From Piper betle (Eukaryota; Streptophyta; Magnoliopsida; Piperales; Piperaceae), in contig JAURVB010007694.1 of the NCBI GenBank assembly GCA_033002965.1, positions 124,001 through 188,000 of the forward strand: 64,000 bases of DNA, written 5' to 3'. Below are positions 47,756 through 60,702 of the stretch, piece by piece. Each line of letters starts with the position of its first letter. Position 1 is the stretch's first letter. The translations under genes and the position numbers were made by a program. The notes below the pieces were generated by a model. It ran no database searches. It saw only the letters and a program-made list of their open reading frames with translations, and had not been told where the DNA came from.

Positions 47756-50674
47756 GTAACACCACAAATCAGGTTTACGCTTGTGAACCGAACCGGCATG
47801 TTACAGGCCCCGGTTAGGTCAGCTAACCCGAACCCAACTCGTGTGGATCTAATCTCGGCGTCTTAAGATGAAGATACGACTCGTCATGCATGGATAAATG
47901 CACAGAATCCTAACACGATACTACATGGATGACATACAAAGTAATTCATACAACAATACGATTACGATCAATCAATAAAAATTCTAAAATAAAACGGACA
48001 AAGTCTCCCCTAAAAGTGCAATTAGGGGCCACCCTATCAAAATAATATATATAAATATATATACATGTATCAACAATTTCATTTACACACAATCTAATAT
48101 GCTGTAAACTCGCTTTCAAGCTTGGGTCTCAACCCACAACGCTTCCACTGCGCAATCTATTCATATTTCACATTCTATCATCATGTCTTAACATTTAATC
48201 ATGTCATATCATGTCTTAGCATTTCACGTCATTCTCAATATAATAACATCATAACAAAAATATTAATTACTCTATCGACTGACATGTGTGTGCAAATGAC
48301 ATCATTGCTCCTTTGTCCAGGCTGGGACATCCAACTCGTGATTGTCACCTACATATAGTATAAAAACACGTCAATAACAAGTGTTACTGGTTCGAAAAAT
48401 AAAATAACTATAACAAGCTAGCTATGAGAGCAAACTCTTATATGAAAAGAAAACATCATATACTCCTCGTGAACACTCTAAAGGGAACCTACTAAGGAGC
48501 CACTGGGCTGCAGACCCAATAGCATCCCGAATTGACTGATCTGTTGCTGCTGATGCCTCTCTCGGCATTTTCTTACTTTATTTTCTGGTCTCGAATCCTA
48601 AGCCCTCTCCTTACCTCCATATTTCTCGTGGCCTTGAGTACAAACGCCGAGTACTTTCAGGCAGTCGCCTTTAGTACCCTTTAAACCACAAGTCTGGACA
48701 TGCGCTGTACTAAATAGTACCCGTAAACCTCCACGTTCTCCGGGTGTGAGGAACTCAAACGCAGAGTTGTCAGGATCCCTCGGGAATGGAACAGTCTATT
48801 ACACTAATCCAGAGCCCGCTTTGACTAGTCACAACATCTACTCATGGTACGTGCAGTCGGTTTCTCCATCTCTCGTCTCACTGAAAACTTGATAAAATTA
48901 TATATATAGGCCTGGGAAGGGATTTATATAATAGGCCCGAAGGCAACTTGTGGTGGATCTTGTTTTCGAAATCATCCTCGAGGGATCTCATCCTCGAGGG
49001 GTTATTAATCCGAAAAACTGTTCGGTTAAATGGCCCGAGTTAAGTGGGATCCAATAAAACGCCACTTAACCCGTCCTGTAAATAATAAAATAAACATACA
49101 ATAGAAGAGAACATAAAATAGAGACGAGTCCTAAACGGACCTGGTAGAAGCTCCAAGCGTGTCATCGCGCCTAGGCGGCGAGCTCCTACTCCGTACCTAC
49201 ACATCAAAACTAAATACTAACGCCTGCTAACTAAATGATGCATCACACACAATGAACATCACACTCAAAATACAAACAGTATCCAGCTACAACCAAATAA
49301 TCATAGATGTGAAAATAATTCTAACTCATCCTATTCATACTAATTTTATTACGTTTTTCTAAGTTACGTCGTAGTCACTTATCATGCTCTCATTAGATCA
49401 CTTACTCTTCATTCACACTTAATCTCATCATGCAACTCATTGTTTCATCCATAATTAAGCATTAATCACATCAATAAACCAACCCTAGCATGCTGTGCTA
49501 ACAATCATCAAGTTTAAATTATAAATTTAGAGGTAATTATACCTCACGTCGTCGGCGATCGGCGACGACTAGGGTTCCGTCGCGAGTCTCGGAGCTCAAA
49601 TTCGACGCTTGTCGGCGTCCAGAAGTTCGATCGGGATCGACTGGATGAGCTCCGTGGAAGATCCGACGAATTCTAGCAAATCCGGTTTTCTGGCAGGTTC
49701 GGCGGTTTTCTGGTAGGTTTCCGTAGTTTTTGGCAGCTTCCAGCAGTTTCTGGCGACAATCACCGGCGGCGTCTACTGGTTGGATAGGGGTCATATTGGG
49801 TACCATTGGAACCGGCTTGGCGAGCCCAACGCATTTACGGCATCGACATGGTCAGCAGTGGTGGCTGCTTGCTAGAAAATGGCAAAACAGAGACGGCAAC
49901 GATGGGGGACTCGATCCGACCGGCCTGGGCGGCGATGGCCTCCGTTTCGGTCGGGAAAGGTCACTGGGAGGTCGAAGGTGCTGAGGCGACGACTGGATGG
50001 TGGTTGCGACTGTCACCGGCAGCAAAATCGGCGACAAGACCGAAATGTAGCCACGGCGCTAGGCGCGGCGATTCCGGCGTCATGGCGGCACGACAACAAT
50101 ACGACGTGGGCCTGGCGGTGACGATTGATGGTAGTCCGATGTCGGCGGCGGTGGCAGCGACAAGAAAAGGGCTGCAATCAGGGTTTGGAGAAAAAGACAT
50201 CGGGGGAGAAAAGAAAATGGCTTGGTGGCAAAGTCATAAATAATACTTGACTCGTGTCTGACTTGAGTCAAGAATAATAACTAAGTCATATTAAATCCTA
50301 AAAAAATCAGGAAAAATTCCATGAAATCAAACAAACACCAAAACATCATACTGATATGCTCTAGAACTATCAACCCACCCAAACTGCCCGTAATGCATTC
50401 TAACGCAGTAAACGGCTTAAAACTAATTCTACGATCCACTATATATAAAAATAAGAAAACAACTGGCATACTCTTATATATTCTGATAACTCATTCTGTT
50501 CTGCTATGTTCATGACATTATCATCATATACTTGGGTATGCATGACCCTCATAGCTCATTCACGCGATTGGCATAGGCATAGTACAGGTGTTCTGAAACT
50601 GACTCGACTCGAAAATAACGGTTGAACCGACCGGTTCTGAATATAAAACCCTGACTCGAATTGTGGGTTTTACA
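47755..50674 (-). repeat. 3' LTR of R3
   Basis: On the minus strand it starts TGTAAAACCCACAATTCG (50674) and ends near GGTGTTACT (47755), the last base altered at the junction with B3. It contains the CpG-rich block 49560-50200, a TATATATA box near 48900 and the GGCGAGCTCCTACTCCGTACC segment at 49177-49197. Confidence 0.85.
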
Positions 50675-50690
50675 ATCTTCCCTCCTTATT
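50675..50690 (-). other. Polypurine tract of R3
   Basis: AATAAGGAGGGAAGAT on the minus strand directly precedes the 3' LTR. Confidence 0.8.
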
Positions 50691-53009
50691 AAAATTTTGT
50701 CCGCGAGATTTCAACTCAAGGAGGTTCTACTGAAACTGAACCTATAAGTTGGATACACATCAGCTGTATCCTGTACTCTTCAATAGTCATAGACATCCTC
50801 ACTGATTGTAGTGGTGCCGACATGGCGAATCCTGCTAGTGATGTTGACCATCTCAAATATTCTGAATTCTATACTTCCTGTGTTTGTTCTGACATTATCA
50901 TCATCCTTTTCTTCTGTCCTGATCCTTACTGTTGTCTGTGCATGTTCTGAGATTACCATCATGATTCTCTTTTGTTCTGATCCCTACTACTAACTCGGTG
51001 GAAAATCCTAGGTCACCCCTAAGGGCCTATTGGATTGGTCAAGTAGATACTCTAGAGTATCGCAAGGTTCTAATCTGGGCTATGTCTGGGAAAACTACAT
51101 CGAGGGTAAGACCTACCTGCTAGCATCTACCCATGTCCCTCTAATCCTCATCTGTGAAAAGTCACCTACATGTACTCTTCGGAAACTCTATTCCTAAGCC
51201 CTACAACCAACCTAAAGTATGCTATGAGTCTCTTGCTAGGTCGAGTGTATAAACTAATGAGCTGCATGGCTCACTGTTGCCGGTCTAGATCCAACTCTCA
51301 AGTGTCCCCATATAAGGAACTGGACCGCTCACTAGGTCCTAGTTGACTCGGTCCTGAGTCTAAGTATCTCACTCTGTTCTATAAGAGAACAAGGATAGCT
51401 GCTATGACTCTACTACATACTACGGCTCAAGTGACTATCTATACAACCACTAACTATTGCTGAAAGGAGGCGAGAACACCTGTACATACACAGTGTGTCT
51501 CAAGGAGTATGATAAAATACTCTGCATGGTCTGTCGAGCCTACACCTGGTCTGTGTCATGTGCTCTGGTTAATGTATACTCATCTCAACCATCTGGATAA
51601 ACTGATGGTAGAACTGATACATACAAAGGAGTGAGTGGAAATTCTCAAGTGAAAACTCCACTTTGTCTAACATCTCTGGGTTATAGGAAAGGAGGCTGAA
51701 TCTTGTGGAAATCTAGTCACACTGCTCAAGAACTCTTGATAGGTGACATCTCATCCTCACATGTGGTATCTAACGTCAGGTAAATAAGGGAATCCTCTAG
51801 GTTAAGAAAACTGCTACATAGGTATGTCCCTCTGATCTATGGTGAGGTCAAGGAGTCATGCGAGTGGTAGGGGAGATGAAATCCCTATGTAATGTACTGG
51901 GTGGCCAAAATATTGATAGGTCTATAGACTTGTCTCTAAGATCACCATAATTCATTATGCCACAGGTGATCAGGCTGTGAAACAGTCAATCAATGATGAA
52001 TCTTAGAAATGGCTCTTAAGTGGCTCAAGTTCAATCAGCTAACAATAGGCACATGTTTCTAGATACCGTACTAGTCACGCACTTCTAAACGGGCCGGGTT
52101 CAAACGACCCAAAGAACCACTGTCTCCCCTCAAGTCTACAGGGAACTCATAGTGAGGTTTGACACGTGTCTCATCCGCTCTTCAGTGGTGTGTGACCTGC
52201 CATCCCGTACCGATTTGTAGTACTAATCTTGACTCACATGACTACTACCACTGTGGTAGACTCATAAGCAAGGCTATCAATCAAGATAAGCATACACTGA
52301 TATCACTGTCTGGTCAGCATGGTCTGTTTTGTCTGAAGTCTCTATCTACTTTGCTCTCATGCTGGGTAAAATCCTCATTAGAAAGTCAGTCTGCAAACAT
52401 CTACCTGTAGTGTAAGCCCTAATCAGTACCATGAAGGTACTTCTATACTTAGGGTAAGGCTCAACCCTATCGCTCAAGGTGAGAACCTAATTGTGTTGGC
52501 AAAACACCAGGGAATCACTATTTTTCTAAAGGACACTTCCTCACTAACCATCTATCTATGCCCAATCCTCTAGTACAAGTCTAACTCCTGTCACTGATGG
52601 CCCATCGCTAAATAGGTCAAACTATGTGTGTGACTATCTACTAACCGTCTGATCTGTGTATGCTAGTTGTGGCCCATGGATGTACTATCATGAAATCTAC
52701 ATAATTTGATCATTGTGACCATCCCATCTGGAACTCATACTGTCATGTTCCCTGATTCTGTTGATGCGCATTCCTATGAGACAGTCACTAATAGTGCCTG
52801 ATGGGGTTGTCTTGCAATATTATCTGACTCAAGGGTGTCAGGTCAAGATAATGATTGCAAGAGACCTGTGAAGTCGGATCCTCTGCTATCTCACCCAAAT
52901 AATTTTAGTTTTCCTAACTCTTCTCTGTTTTGCTAATTTCCATTGTAGCTATATCTTGTTCCTCAAGTTCTAGCCCTACTAAGCTCTAAATAATCTACTC
53001 GGTTGGAGG

Positions 53010-53275
53010 ATGAGCAATACACGGACGGCGGTAGTGCATCTTCGGTCGGTGGTAATGCATCTCGAACAGTGGTTGTGTACCTCGGCAGTAGTTGTTCGAC
53101 TCAGTTGGCAGTTGTGCAACTCAGTTGGTGGTTGTACACTCGGTCGGCAGTTGTGCAACTCGGTTGGTGGTTGTGCACTTGGTCGGTGGTTGTCCACTCG
53201 ATCGGCGGTTGTGCAATTCGGTTGGCGGTTGTGCACTCGGTCGGCGGTTGTGCAACTCTGTCAGCAACAATTCTA
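53010..53275. repeat. 19-20-bp tandem repeat in R3 internal region
   Basis: About a dozen units alternate between a 20-bp form (GTTGTGCAACTCGGTTGGCG) and a 19-bp form (GTTGTGCACTCGGTCGGCG). The minus-strand orientation matches 18061-18230 in C1. The open frames across it are repeat by-products. Confidence 0.85.
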
Positions 53276-54339
53276 TTTAGATGCTAAAATTCTGATCTTG
53301 ATCGTATACATCATAAATCCACTCTACTATCTTTGACATATCTTGGCTACTAACAACTAGGCTCAGGTTGTCCAACCATATGTGTCTAATCCAGAGCAGT
53401 TTGGATCATGTGCTAACACATATGATGGTAAACCTATGTTGAACTCACTGTAATCTTCTGAAATCTGGAGTGGCTGCTTTCATCAGTGTAGACTGGCCCT
53501 CACTAGTAGTCCCAATCTTTTCCTCATCATATCGAGACCTCTCTCTGGCAAAGTGAAGTCAAAACTGTTGCCTGTAGGTCATAAACTAGTGGAAGAGGGG
53601 GAGGTGGTGAAGTGCTAATCGAACTGTCGATCCACTACACTACTCATCCTCATTCATTACTATCTACTAGAAGTGGTCCATCTCAAGTCTTCTGCCCAAA
53701 CTCTCATCTAAGCTCCAAGTACTTCAGTGGTTCCATTGGCTTAGTCACAGCCTTCATCCTTAGGGATTTGTCTAAGGCACTTGGTAGTCCATCTCATCTA
53801 CCAACTAACTTGCCAGTATCTCCATACGTCAAGCTCCTTACTGTTACCCCTTTTCCTTTTAACTCATCACCACATGTACATCATGTCCCACGAAAGTAGG
53901 ACTAATGTGGTGACACATAAGATACGAACACCTGGTCAATCATCCAATTCACTTATGCGATGGACATAACTAGTGGGTCTCTAAGCCCATCATGACAATC
54001 CTGTCAAATTATTGCTCACATCTCCTCACATCCGAATCTGGTATAAGATGAGATCTTATACCCATTCTACCTCTGCTAGCACTACAACATTCCCTGCTCA
54101 CATCTAATTGGGCAAGCAGTCTGATATCATGATAAAAATCCATATATGGCATGTCAGCTCAACTAAGGTCAATGCTACATATTTCTGATCAAGTCCTGAA
54201 TACAGTGTTATCCAAACAACTTATGAAGAAAAATCTGCATGTAAAGAAATATACAGAAACATACCTACCAGCTGGACTTGGAACAGTCTTTGCACACACA
54301 TCACTTATAAAAGTATCTTACATCTTAATCGATCGAGAG

Positions 54340-54354
54340 TGGCTCTGATACCAA
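54340..54354 (-). other. Primer-binding site of R3 (tRNA-iMet type)
   Basis: TTGGTATCAGAGCCA on the minus strand, 3 nt from the LTR end GGTGTTACA. Confidence 0.9.
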
Positions 54355-54357
54355 TTC

Positions 54358-57150
54358 TGTAACACCCCAAATCAGGTCTACGCTCGTGAACCGAACCGGC
54401 ATGTTACAGGCCCCGGTTAGGTCAGCTAACTCGAACCCAACTCGTGCGGATCTAATCTCGGCGTCTTAAGATGAAGATACGACTCGTCATGCATGGATAA
54501 ATGCACAGAATCCTAACACGATAATACATGGATGACAAACAAAGTAATTCATACAATAATACGATTACGATCAATCAATAAAAATTCTAAAATAAAACGG
54601 ACAAAGTCTCCCCTAAAAGTGCAATTAGGGGCCACCCTGTCAAAATAATATATATAAATATATATACATGTATCAACAATTTCATTTACACACAATCTAA
54701 TATGCTGTAAACTCGCTTTCAAGCTTGGTTCTCAACCCACAACGCTTCTACTGCGCAATCTATTCATATTTCACATTCTATCATCATGTCTTAACATTTA
54801 ATCATGTCATATCATGTCTTAGCATTTCACATCATTCTCAATATAATAACATCATAACAAAAATATTAATTACTCTATCGACTGACATCTGTGTGCAAAT
54901 GACATCATTGCTCCTTCGTCCAGGCTGGGACATCCAACTCGTGATTGTCACCTACATATAGTATAAAAACACGTCAGTAACAAGTGTTACTGGTCCGAAA
55001 AATAAAATAACTATAACAAGCTAGCTATGAGAGCAAACTCTTATATGAAAAGAAAACATCATATACTCCTCGTGAATACTCTAAAGGGAACCTACTAAGG
55101 AGCCACTGGGTTGCAGACCCAATAGCATCCCGAATTGACTGATCTGTTGCTACTGATGCCTCTCTCGGCATTTTCTTACTTTATTTTCTGGTCTCGATTC
55201 CTAAGCCCTCTCCTTATCTCCATATTTCTCCTGGCCTTGAGTACAAAGGCCGAGTACTCTCAGGTAGTCGCCTTAGTACCCTTTAAACCACAAGTCAGGA
55301 CATGCGTTGTACTAAACAGTACCCGTAAAACTCCATGTTCTCCGGGTGTGAGGAACTCATATGCGGAGTTGTCAAGATCCCTCGGGAATGAAACAGTCCA
55401 CTGCACTAATCCAGAGCCCACTTTGACTATCACGGCATCCGCTCATGGTACGTGCAGTCGGTTTCTCCATCTCTCGTCTCACTGAAAACTCGATAAAAAT
55501 ATATATAAATAGGCATGGGAAGGGATTTATATAAGAGGCCCGAAGGCAACTTGTGGTGGATTTTATTTTCGAAATCATCCTCTAGGGATCTCCTCCTCGA
55601 GGGGTTATTAATCCGAAAACTGTTCGGTTAAATGGCCCGAGTTAAGTGGGATCCAATAAAATGCCACTTAACCCGTCATGCAAATAATAAAATAAACACA
55701 CAATAGAAGAGAACGTAAAGCAGCGATGAGACCTAAACGTATCTGTCAGAAGCTCTAAGTGTGTCATCGCGCCTAGGCGGCGAGCTCCTACTCCGTACCT
55801 ACACATCAAAATTAAATACTAACGCCTGCTAACTAAATGATGCATCACATACAATGAACATCACACTCAAAATACAATCAGTATCCAGCTATAGCCAAAT
55901 AATCATAGATGTGAAAATAATTCTAACTCATCTTATTCATACTAATTTTATTACGTTTTTCTAAGTTATGTCATAGTCACTTATCATGCTCTCATTAGAT
56001 CAAATACTCTTCATACACACTTAATCTCACGATGCAACTCATTGTTTCATCCATAATTAAGCATTAATCACATCAATAAACCAACCCTAGCATGCTGTGC
56101 TAACAATCATCAAGTGTAAATTATAAATTTGGAGGTAATTATACCTCACGTCGTCGGCAATCGGCGACGACTAGGGTTCCTTCGCGAGTCTTGGGGCTCG
56201 AATTCGGCGCTCGTCGATCTCCGAAGTTTGATCGGGATCGACGGGATGAGCTCCGTGGAAGATCCGACGAATTCTACCAAATCCGGTTTTTGGCAGGTTC
56301 TGGCGATTTTCCAACAGGTTTAAGTAGTTTTCGAGTAGATTCCGGCGATTTTCCGACGACAATGACCGGCGGCGTCTATTGTTTGGATAGGGGTTGTATT
56401 GGGTACCATTGGAACCGGCTCAGCAAGCCCGATGCATCTATGGTGTCAACATGGTCAGCAGAGGTGGCTGCTTGTCGAAAAATGGCAAATTAGTGGCGGT
56501 GGCGATGGAGGACTCGATCCGGCCTGCCTGGGCGATGATGGCCTCCGTTCCGTTCGGGAAAGGTCAGTAGGTGGTCGAAGGTGCTGAGGCGACCGCTGGA
56601 TGGCGGCTGCAACGGTCACAAGGGGCAAAATTGGCAACGAGACCAAAACGTAGCCCCGGCGCTAGGCGCGGCAAGTCTGGCGTCACGGCTGCCTGGCAAT
56701 GGCCGGGACTAGTCGGGGCGTCACGACAACAACACGGCGTGGGCCTGGCGGCAACGATCAATGGTAGGCCGACGTCAGTGGCGGTGGTGGCGACAAGAAA
56801 AAGGGGTTGCAATCAGGGTTTGGGGAAAAAGACGTCGGGGGAGAAAAGAAAATGGCTCGGTGGCAAAGTCATAAATAATAGTTGACTCTTGTCCGACTCG
56901 AGTCAAGAATAATAACTAAATTGTATTAAATCCTTAAAAAAATTGGGAAAAATCTCATAAAATCAAACAAACACCAAAACATCATAATGATATGCTCTAG
57001 AAATATCAACCCACATAAACTGCCCGTAACGCGTTCTAACGCGGTAAACGGTTATAAAACTAATTCTACGATCCACTATATATAAAAATAAAAAACAAAT
57101 GTCATACTCTTATATATTCTGATAACTCATTCTATTTTGCTGTGTTCATA
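54358..57150 (-). repeat. 5' LTR of R3, start truncated
   Basis: It matches the 3' LTR from its end up to the ATTCTGATAACTCATTCT segment. It then breaks off near 57150 instead of continuing to TGTAAAACC. Confidence 0.8.
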
Positions 57151-57164
57151 ACTCATTCTGTTTT

Positions 57165-59340
57165 ATCTTATTAAGAGATTTTATTGTTAATAAACTATTA
57201 TGTATGGACACGGAATTAACCACTCGTGAGAAAAACTAAGAATGAAAGTTATATTCTAATTTTATAATAATGAGTTAAATTATAATAAAATAGTTTTTTT
57301 TGTTTTCCTGTCTCCACTGATGTCAATACCGTTTTAGTAAGTACTTTATATACTTTGATTTTCAGGCAAATCTAGTCGAACCCACAAATATTGAGTGGTT
57401 CGGTCCGGTTCCTAATTTTTGCAACCAAAGTACTGTTCAGAAGTTTAATTTAGTCGATTCAAAATTGAGCCAAGCGAAGGCTCACCCCTAGTTCAAATCA
57501 TTTGACTCTAGGTTTGATTATTTTTGGGCAAGGATAACAAGGGATAGGGCAAACTTTGATTCATCTATGCATCCCACATTGGAAAAAAGTTTGATTCGAA
57601 GCTTGACTTGAAATCAAATAAAACAAGCTTGGGCTTTTTCCTACTTGACTCGGCTTGACTTAAAACACAATTTTTTTTGTAAAGAACAATATTTTAGATA
57701 CTTATATGGGGTTTTGTTCAATACATTTGACCAAACTAACAAAAGAGCATGATATACTTATTATTTTAAATGAGAACGTAAAATCCTAATGCGTGATTAT
57801 TGTAAGATCTGATTTGATTTTAGGGCAGAACATTTAGTTGGTTCAGTTCCAAAATGGTCTTCAGCAGCCTAAATTTCACCCCAAACTGAAATTGAAATTA
57901 TCTTATAAACTGGATTGAACAGACCCAAAATATTGTGGATCGGTTTATTTGAAACCAAAATTATTAAAACTACATTAAAATTAATTATGATTTTTATAAT
58001 AAATAAAGTTAAAACATGATTTAACCATCATAATCATATTAAAAATACATAATATTGTGTTAAACATAAATCATTAATATTAAACTTTTTTGTTAATTTT
58101 CTTGGTTTTTCAGTTGGATTTGTTTCGGTTCAGTTCAAAACCAAATTTTCATGCACTTAAAAAATGTACCCAAAGTCCAAACAAAACCAAACCAAAATTT
58201 CCCCAAAGCCAAACCGAACTGTCGGCTATTTTGGTTTGAAGCGAAGTTTGCTCATGCCTCCTTGATTTTGTATAATGACAATCCAATTCTTGTTATTGGT
58301 TTAATTAAGATTGATCTTGCCCTATTATATTAATGGTTAAATGTTGAAGGAAGTAGGTTAAACCCTATATTTTCGGTTAGTTCGTTAGTTCAAGTAAAGG
58401 GTAACTTATTTAATTTGTTTGACTTGGGTCCTTTTGATCGAGTTTCTTGTATAAAGATAGCTAGTCACTTGAATAATCAAGAACATCATGTGTACGCCGA
58501 TTGAAGTTTGGTGCACGATTATGGCTTCGACGAACGTTCAAAAAGTTTCTATCAAACTTCTAATGCCCCATCCAACGCATTGCTTGTGGCATCTCACATT
58601 TATAGTGGCTTATGAAACTCATCGACATTTAAGGGTGAAATTCAAAAACCCTACAATGCGTTGTGTCATGCTTTGTTATTTTAAAATTTACGTAGCACCA
58701 CTGACCACGTCGGTGGTGAGCATTGTCATAAACAATGACCAATGACAGCATGGCCTCTTTGGCATGAATGTGTTACTTCTTGATTATTTTCATATCTAAA
58801 TTGCTCTATTTTGTCCCAAACTACAAATAAGATCATCCCTGATTAATGGAGACTTACAAACTCCACCTAATCACTTGGAAGCATTGTTAAATCATTTAAG
58901 AAGTGCTTAAGAGTGATTTGTACTTGAATCATCAACATCTTCACCATCAAGCTTGGAGCTTACCCTTTGTGCGTAAATTTGTAGATCAATAGAGGAACTT
59001 TTAGCTAGGGGGTCCTTGCATTGTCCAAATAGAAATCTTGAGGATTTGTATTATAATGGAGAGGGTTACTATAACTTTCGAGCTTCAACCTTGCTCATGG
59101 TATCAATGTGAATCTTTTGTGGAACTTTTAACGCATTAGAATGTGAGAAATTTTAGATTTTTATATTTAAATTGCTTAGGATCAGCAACTTATATAGCAT
59201 GTTAGCAATATGTAAATCTAGTCGTCAATTTAGATCACATGGTTGTTTATGTTGTGCCTTGGATAAAATCGTCTAACCGTCCTTGTCATCGAAGAGCTCA
59301 CATTAAATATAGCTGATAGAGTAGGATTAGTAGTATCAGC
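57165..59340. other. Gene-poor AT-rich DNA
   Basis: No gene. Stretches with TTCGGTCCGGTTCC and AAACCAAATT-like words (57390-57490, 57830-58250) are of the type seen in short plant repeats. One possible element end (GGCTCACCCC) is at about 57480-57489. Confidence 0.4.
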
Positions 59341-59342
59341 TG

Positions 59343-59790
59343 TAATATCCTAATTCAATTAGTATAAATTAATGAGCTTAGTTACTTCTTTAAAGTAGTC
59401 AATCAAATTAAAGATTATAAGTACCATCTCTATTGCTATATTAGATATTACCTTGGTAGGTAATAGATGTGAGACTAATTATTCTGGCTAATTAGATTAT
59501 TTTACACTCCACATGCTTTAAATATATTTCGTCATCAAAATTCCTTTTTACAGCTCATGAGCCTAATCTAAATCTGTATTTAGATAGACCACCTTCATCT
59601 AACATGGTCCCAAGCTAGTTTTGACCAGTGACTGCCCAACCTAATTAGTAAAAATTGATGGGCTTATTTATTTTTTAAAAAGTGGTTAACTAAGTTAAAT
59701 ATTATAAGTTTTATCTATATTGATATATTAGATCTTACCTCAATAAGTATTGGATGTGGGACTAACTAATTTGAAGAGAAATCAAACACA
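59343..59790 (+). mobile_element. Diverged small TRIM-like element (two related ~160-bp segments)
   Basis: 59343-59500 (TGTAATATCCTAATTC...) and about 59626-59780 (TGACTGCCCAACCTAATT...) are related to each other and to the 152-bp insertion at 662-813, sharing GTGGTTAACTAAGTTAAA-like and GGATGTGGGACTAA-like words. They may be the two LTRs of one small element with about 125 bp between them. No primer site was identified. Confidence 0.5.
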
Positions 59791-59804
59791 AAGTATTAAG
59801 GTTG

Positions 59805-60060
59805 CTAATTGAATGAGCCAACTCGTAAGCATTTAGCATTTGGCATTTGGCTCGGCTCGATTCGACTTGAAACTCGATATGTAAATATGCTCGAGCTCAA
59901 ACTCGACTCGTGGAGCAAGACAATGTTTGATTCAACTTGACTTGATTATAACTTGAACTCGACTTGAATTCAACTTGTAGCTCGGCTCGAACTCAACTTA
60001 ATAATATAATAATAATAATATATGATATTCAATTAAACTTTAGGGTATAACGGGCATAAA
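59805..60060. repeat. GCTCGGCTCGA/ACTCGACTTGAA-rich tract
   Basis: A degenerate array of CTCGACTTGA-like words. Similar words occur at 57580-57670 and 40320-40450. No boundary was found. Confidence 0.35.
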
Positions 60061-60123
60061 AATTATCATACGGTAATCTCCCAATCACTAAACTTTGTCG
60101 TCACCCCCTCCTCCCCTCGCCGG

Positions 60124-60665
60124 TGTGACACCCAAATTCAGCTAGAAGGGATAGATCAAACCGATATATTATAAATTGGAACCTACTCGTTGCGCTATTG
60201 TGTACATGTTTTACAAAAGTGGATCTCAACCTTCCACGAGACTTAAGATGAACACCATACTGGGCTTTCATATAATTTGTGCAGAGTTCATACTATATAG
60301 GATGGGTCTTAGACTTAAAGATCCTATATGAATACTCCGAGCCATAACAAAGACAAAACCTACTCTGTGACTGAAAGAGTGACTTTAAAGATGCGATGAT
60401 CACTCCGAAATACAGAAGAAGTGCACCCCCACCGTAGTTAAGAGGTTGGATGTTATGACATGCTCCTCTAATTCTTATTTCTTGGTTCAAGTGACTGAAT
60501 TAGGCACCTTAATTAGCTTAATGCTGATGAGTGCGATAAAGTAAACAATGGGTCGTAGTTACCTGTTTCACATACCCCACATAGTTACTTGTTTCAAACC
60601 ATAACACCCGAATTTCACGTGGGTTTTCAAGTGGTGTATTCCATGCGCTCCTCCTACCCATATTA

Positions 60666-60702
<37 letters not shown>

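Larger units (their letters stand above)
47755..57150 (-). mobile_element. R3: young non-autonomous LTR retrotransposon (family B, LARD-like)
   Basis: Read on the minus strand: the 5' LTR is about 57150-54358 (its first 150-200 bp missing), the primer site TTGGTATCAGAGCCA is at 54354-54340, the internal region runs to about 50691, the polypurine tract AATAAGGAGGGAAGAT is at 50690-50675, and the 3' LTR is 50674-47755. The LTRs are nearly identical; for instance 47760-48360 and 54364-54961 differ at only a handful of positions, which points to recent insertion. The internal 3.6 kb shows no gag or pol domain and has stops in all frames. A tandem repeat sits at 53010-53275. The element abuts solo LTR B3 tail to tail. 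Confidence 0.85.

Noticed and set aside
53003..53336. Open frames rich in VVHSVGGCA-like repeats
   Set aside because: Translation of the 19-20-bp tandem DNA repeat, with no start or context supporting a gene.
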